Part shown: positions 63,637 to 64,000 of the stretch, piece after piece
How positions within the stretch are numbered: position 1 is the stretch's first letter
Layout: the number at the start of each line of letters is the position of its first letter
Position numbers and translations under genes: made by a program
Origin: Rhodobacteraceae bacterium QY30
GTDB lineage: Bacteria > Pseudomonadota > Alphaproteobacteria > Rhodobacterales > Rhodobacteraceae
Length of the DNA stretch: 64,000 nucleotides
Reading direction: 5' to 3'
Assembly: GCA_002356635.1 (NCBI GenBank)
Contig: CP023454.1
Span: forward strand, 62,001-126,000
Notes under the pieces: model-generated
Seen by the model: only the letters and a program-made list of their open reading frames with translations
Told to the model about the DNA's origin: nothing
The model's database searches: none

Positions 63637-64000
63637 TCAACTCCCCTCGCTGGCAGGCAGGGCATCGGGGCCGCCGACCGTGGCGATGACCTCGATCCGC
63701 CGCGTGTCCGGCAGTTCGTTCAGGCCGATCGTGATCGCATCGGGCAGATGGGGGCGCAGGAAGGCCGCGAAGGCCCGCCGCAGGGGCTGTGCCACGATGA
63801 TCACCGGCCGTTGATTCCGGCCCGATGCCCCCTCAAGCGCATTCGACAGTTCCCGCACCAGCTTCGCGGCGAGCGTTCCGTCGATGACCAGACCTTCCTC
63901 GGGCGCGGGACGGCGCGCCCGCAGAAGCAACTGCTCCAGATCCGGCTCCAGCGTGATCAGGGCGACCGGCGCAGTGACGGGGCCAAGTTGCTGCAACATC
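63637..64000 (-). CDS. flhA: FlhA flagellar export gate, C-terminal fragment
   Basis: The last ~120 residues of FlhA are present (LVIDGTLAAKLVRELSNAL, QPLRRAFAAFLRPHLPDAIT, IGLNELPDTRRIEVIATVG), part of the cytoplasmic export-gate domain that binds chaperone-substrate complexes. The gene continues beyond the window. It heads the leftward flagellar/chemotaxis run seen here. Confidence 0.93.
   Translation of the reverse strand, partial: MLQQLGPVTAPVALITLEPDLEQLLLRARRPAPEEGLVIDGTLAAKLVRELSNALEGASGRNQRPVIIVAQPLRRAFAAFLRPHLPDAITIGLNELPDTRRIEVIATVGGPDALPASEGS

Overview
The window is high-GC, gene-dense DNA from an alphaproteobacterium, almost certainly a Rhodobacterales (Rhodobacter/Paracoccus-like) chromosome. 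Four things point there: a RegB-SenC-RegA-HvrA redox regulatory locus next to ahcY, a PhyR-NepR-EcfG general stress module with EcfG-type promoters, a hemD-mitofilin-hemY block, and a flagellar/chemotaxis cluster with a ParA-positioned cytoplasmic chemoreceptor of the kind described in Rhodobacter sphaeroides. No phage, insertion sequence, CRISPR or plasmid functions were seen. No stretch longer than 300 bases lacks a gene.

Layout. 1-2.3 kb: end of a TolB-like propeller protein, an aldo/keto reductase and a YihY membrane protein. 2.3-7.6 kb: a Crp/Fnr regulator with four cysteines in FNR-like spacing, a pseudo-receiver protein, two small stress-type membrane proteins, then phyR divergent from nepR-ecfG-histidine kinase, with two overlapping EcfG promoters between them. 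7.6-16.8 kb: envelope biogenesis (tamB, tamA, secB, fxsA, a Tim44-like protein, mltA, smr). 16.8-22 kb: a lipoprotein hydrolase, hslU and hslV separated by two other genes, and trxA. 22-32.2 kb: a long leftward run, PAS protein - tsaE - amgK - murU - addB - addA - trxA, joining cell-wall sugar recycling with AddAB recombination. 32.2-38.5 kb: regB divergent from senC-regA-hvrA, then a LysR regulator, an HD hydrolase and ahcY. 38.6-46.5 kb: small metabolic genes (methyltransferase, DUF2853, EVE, YciI), gpsA, tsaD, hemD-mic60-hemY and a tRNA-Thr(CGU).

46.5-64 kb is a motility island. motA-motB follow a good sigma-54 promoter. They are followed by a leftward operon led by a sigma-54 activator without a receiver domain; this operon includes an EAL-like gene broken by one base. 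The remaining genes form one leftward run: flhA - degenerate FlhF-like - FlgK-like - flgL - cheW - ParA (PpfA-like) - soluble chemoreceptor (TlpT-like) - cheY - a CheA with an intact Hpt and CheW-like domain but a decayed ATP-binding domain (CheA3-like). Most neighbours overlap by ATGA, implying translational coupling. The inferred system is a soluble chemoreceptor cluster segregated by a ParA ATPase and signalling through CheY to the flagellar motor. A functional CheA kinase must be supplied from elsewhere in the genome.
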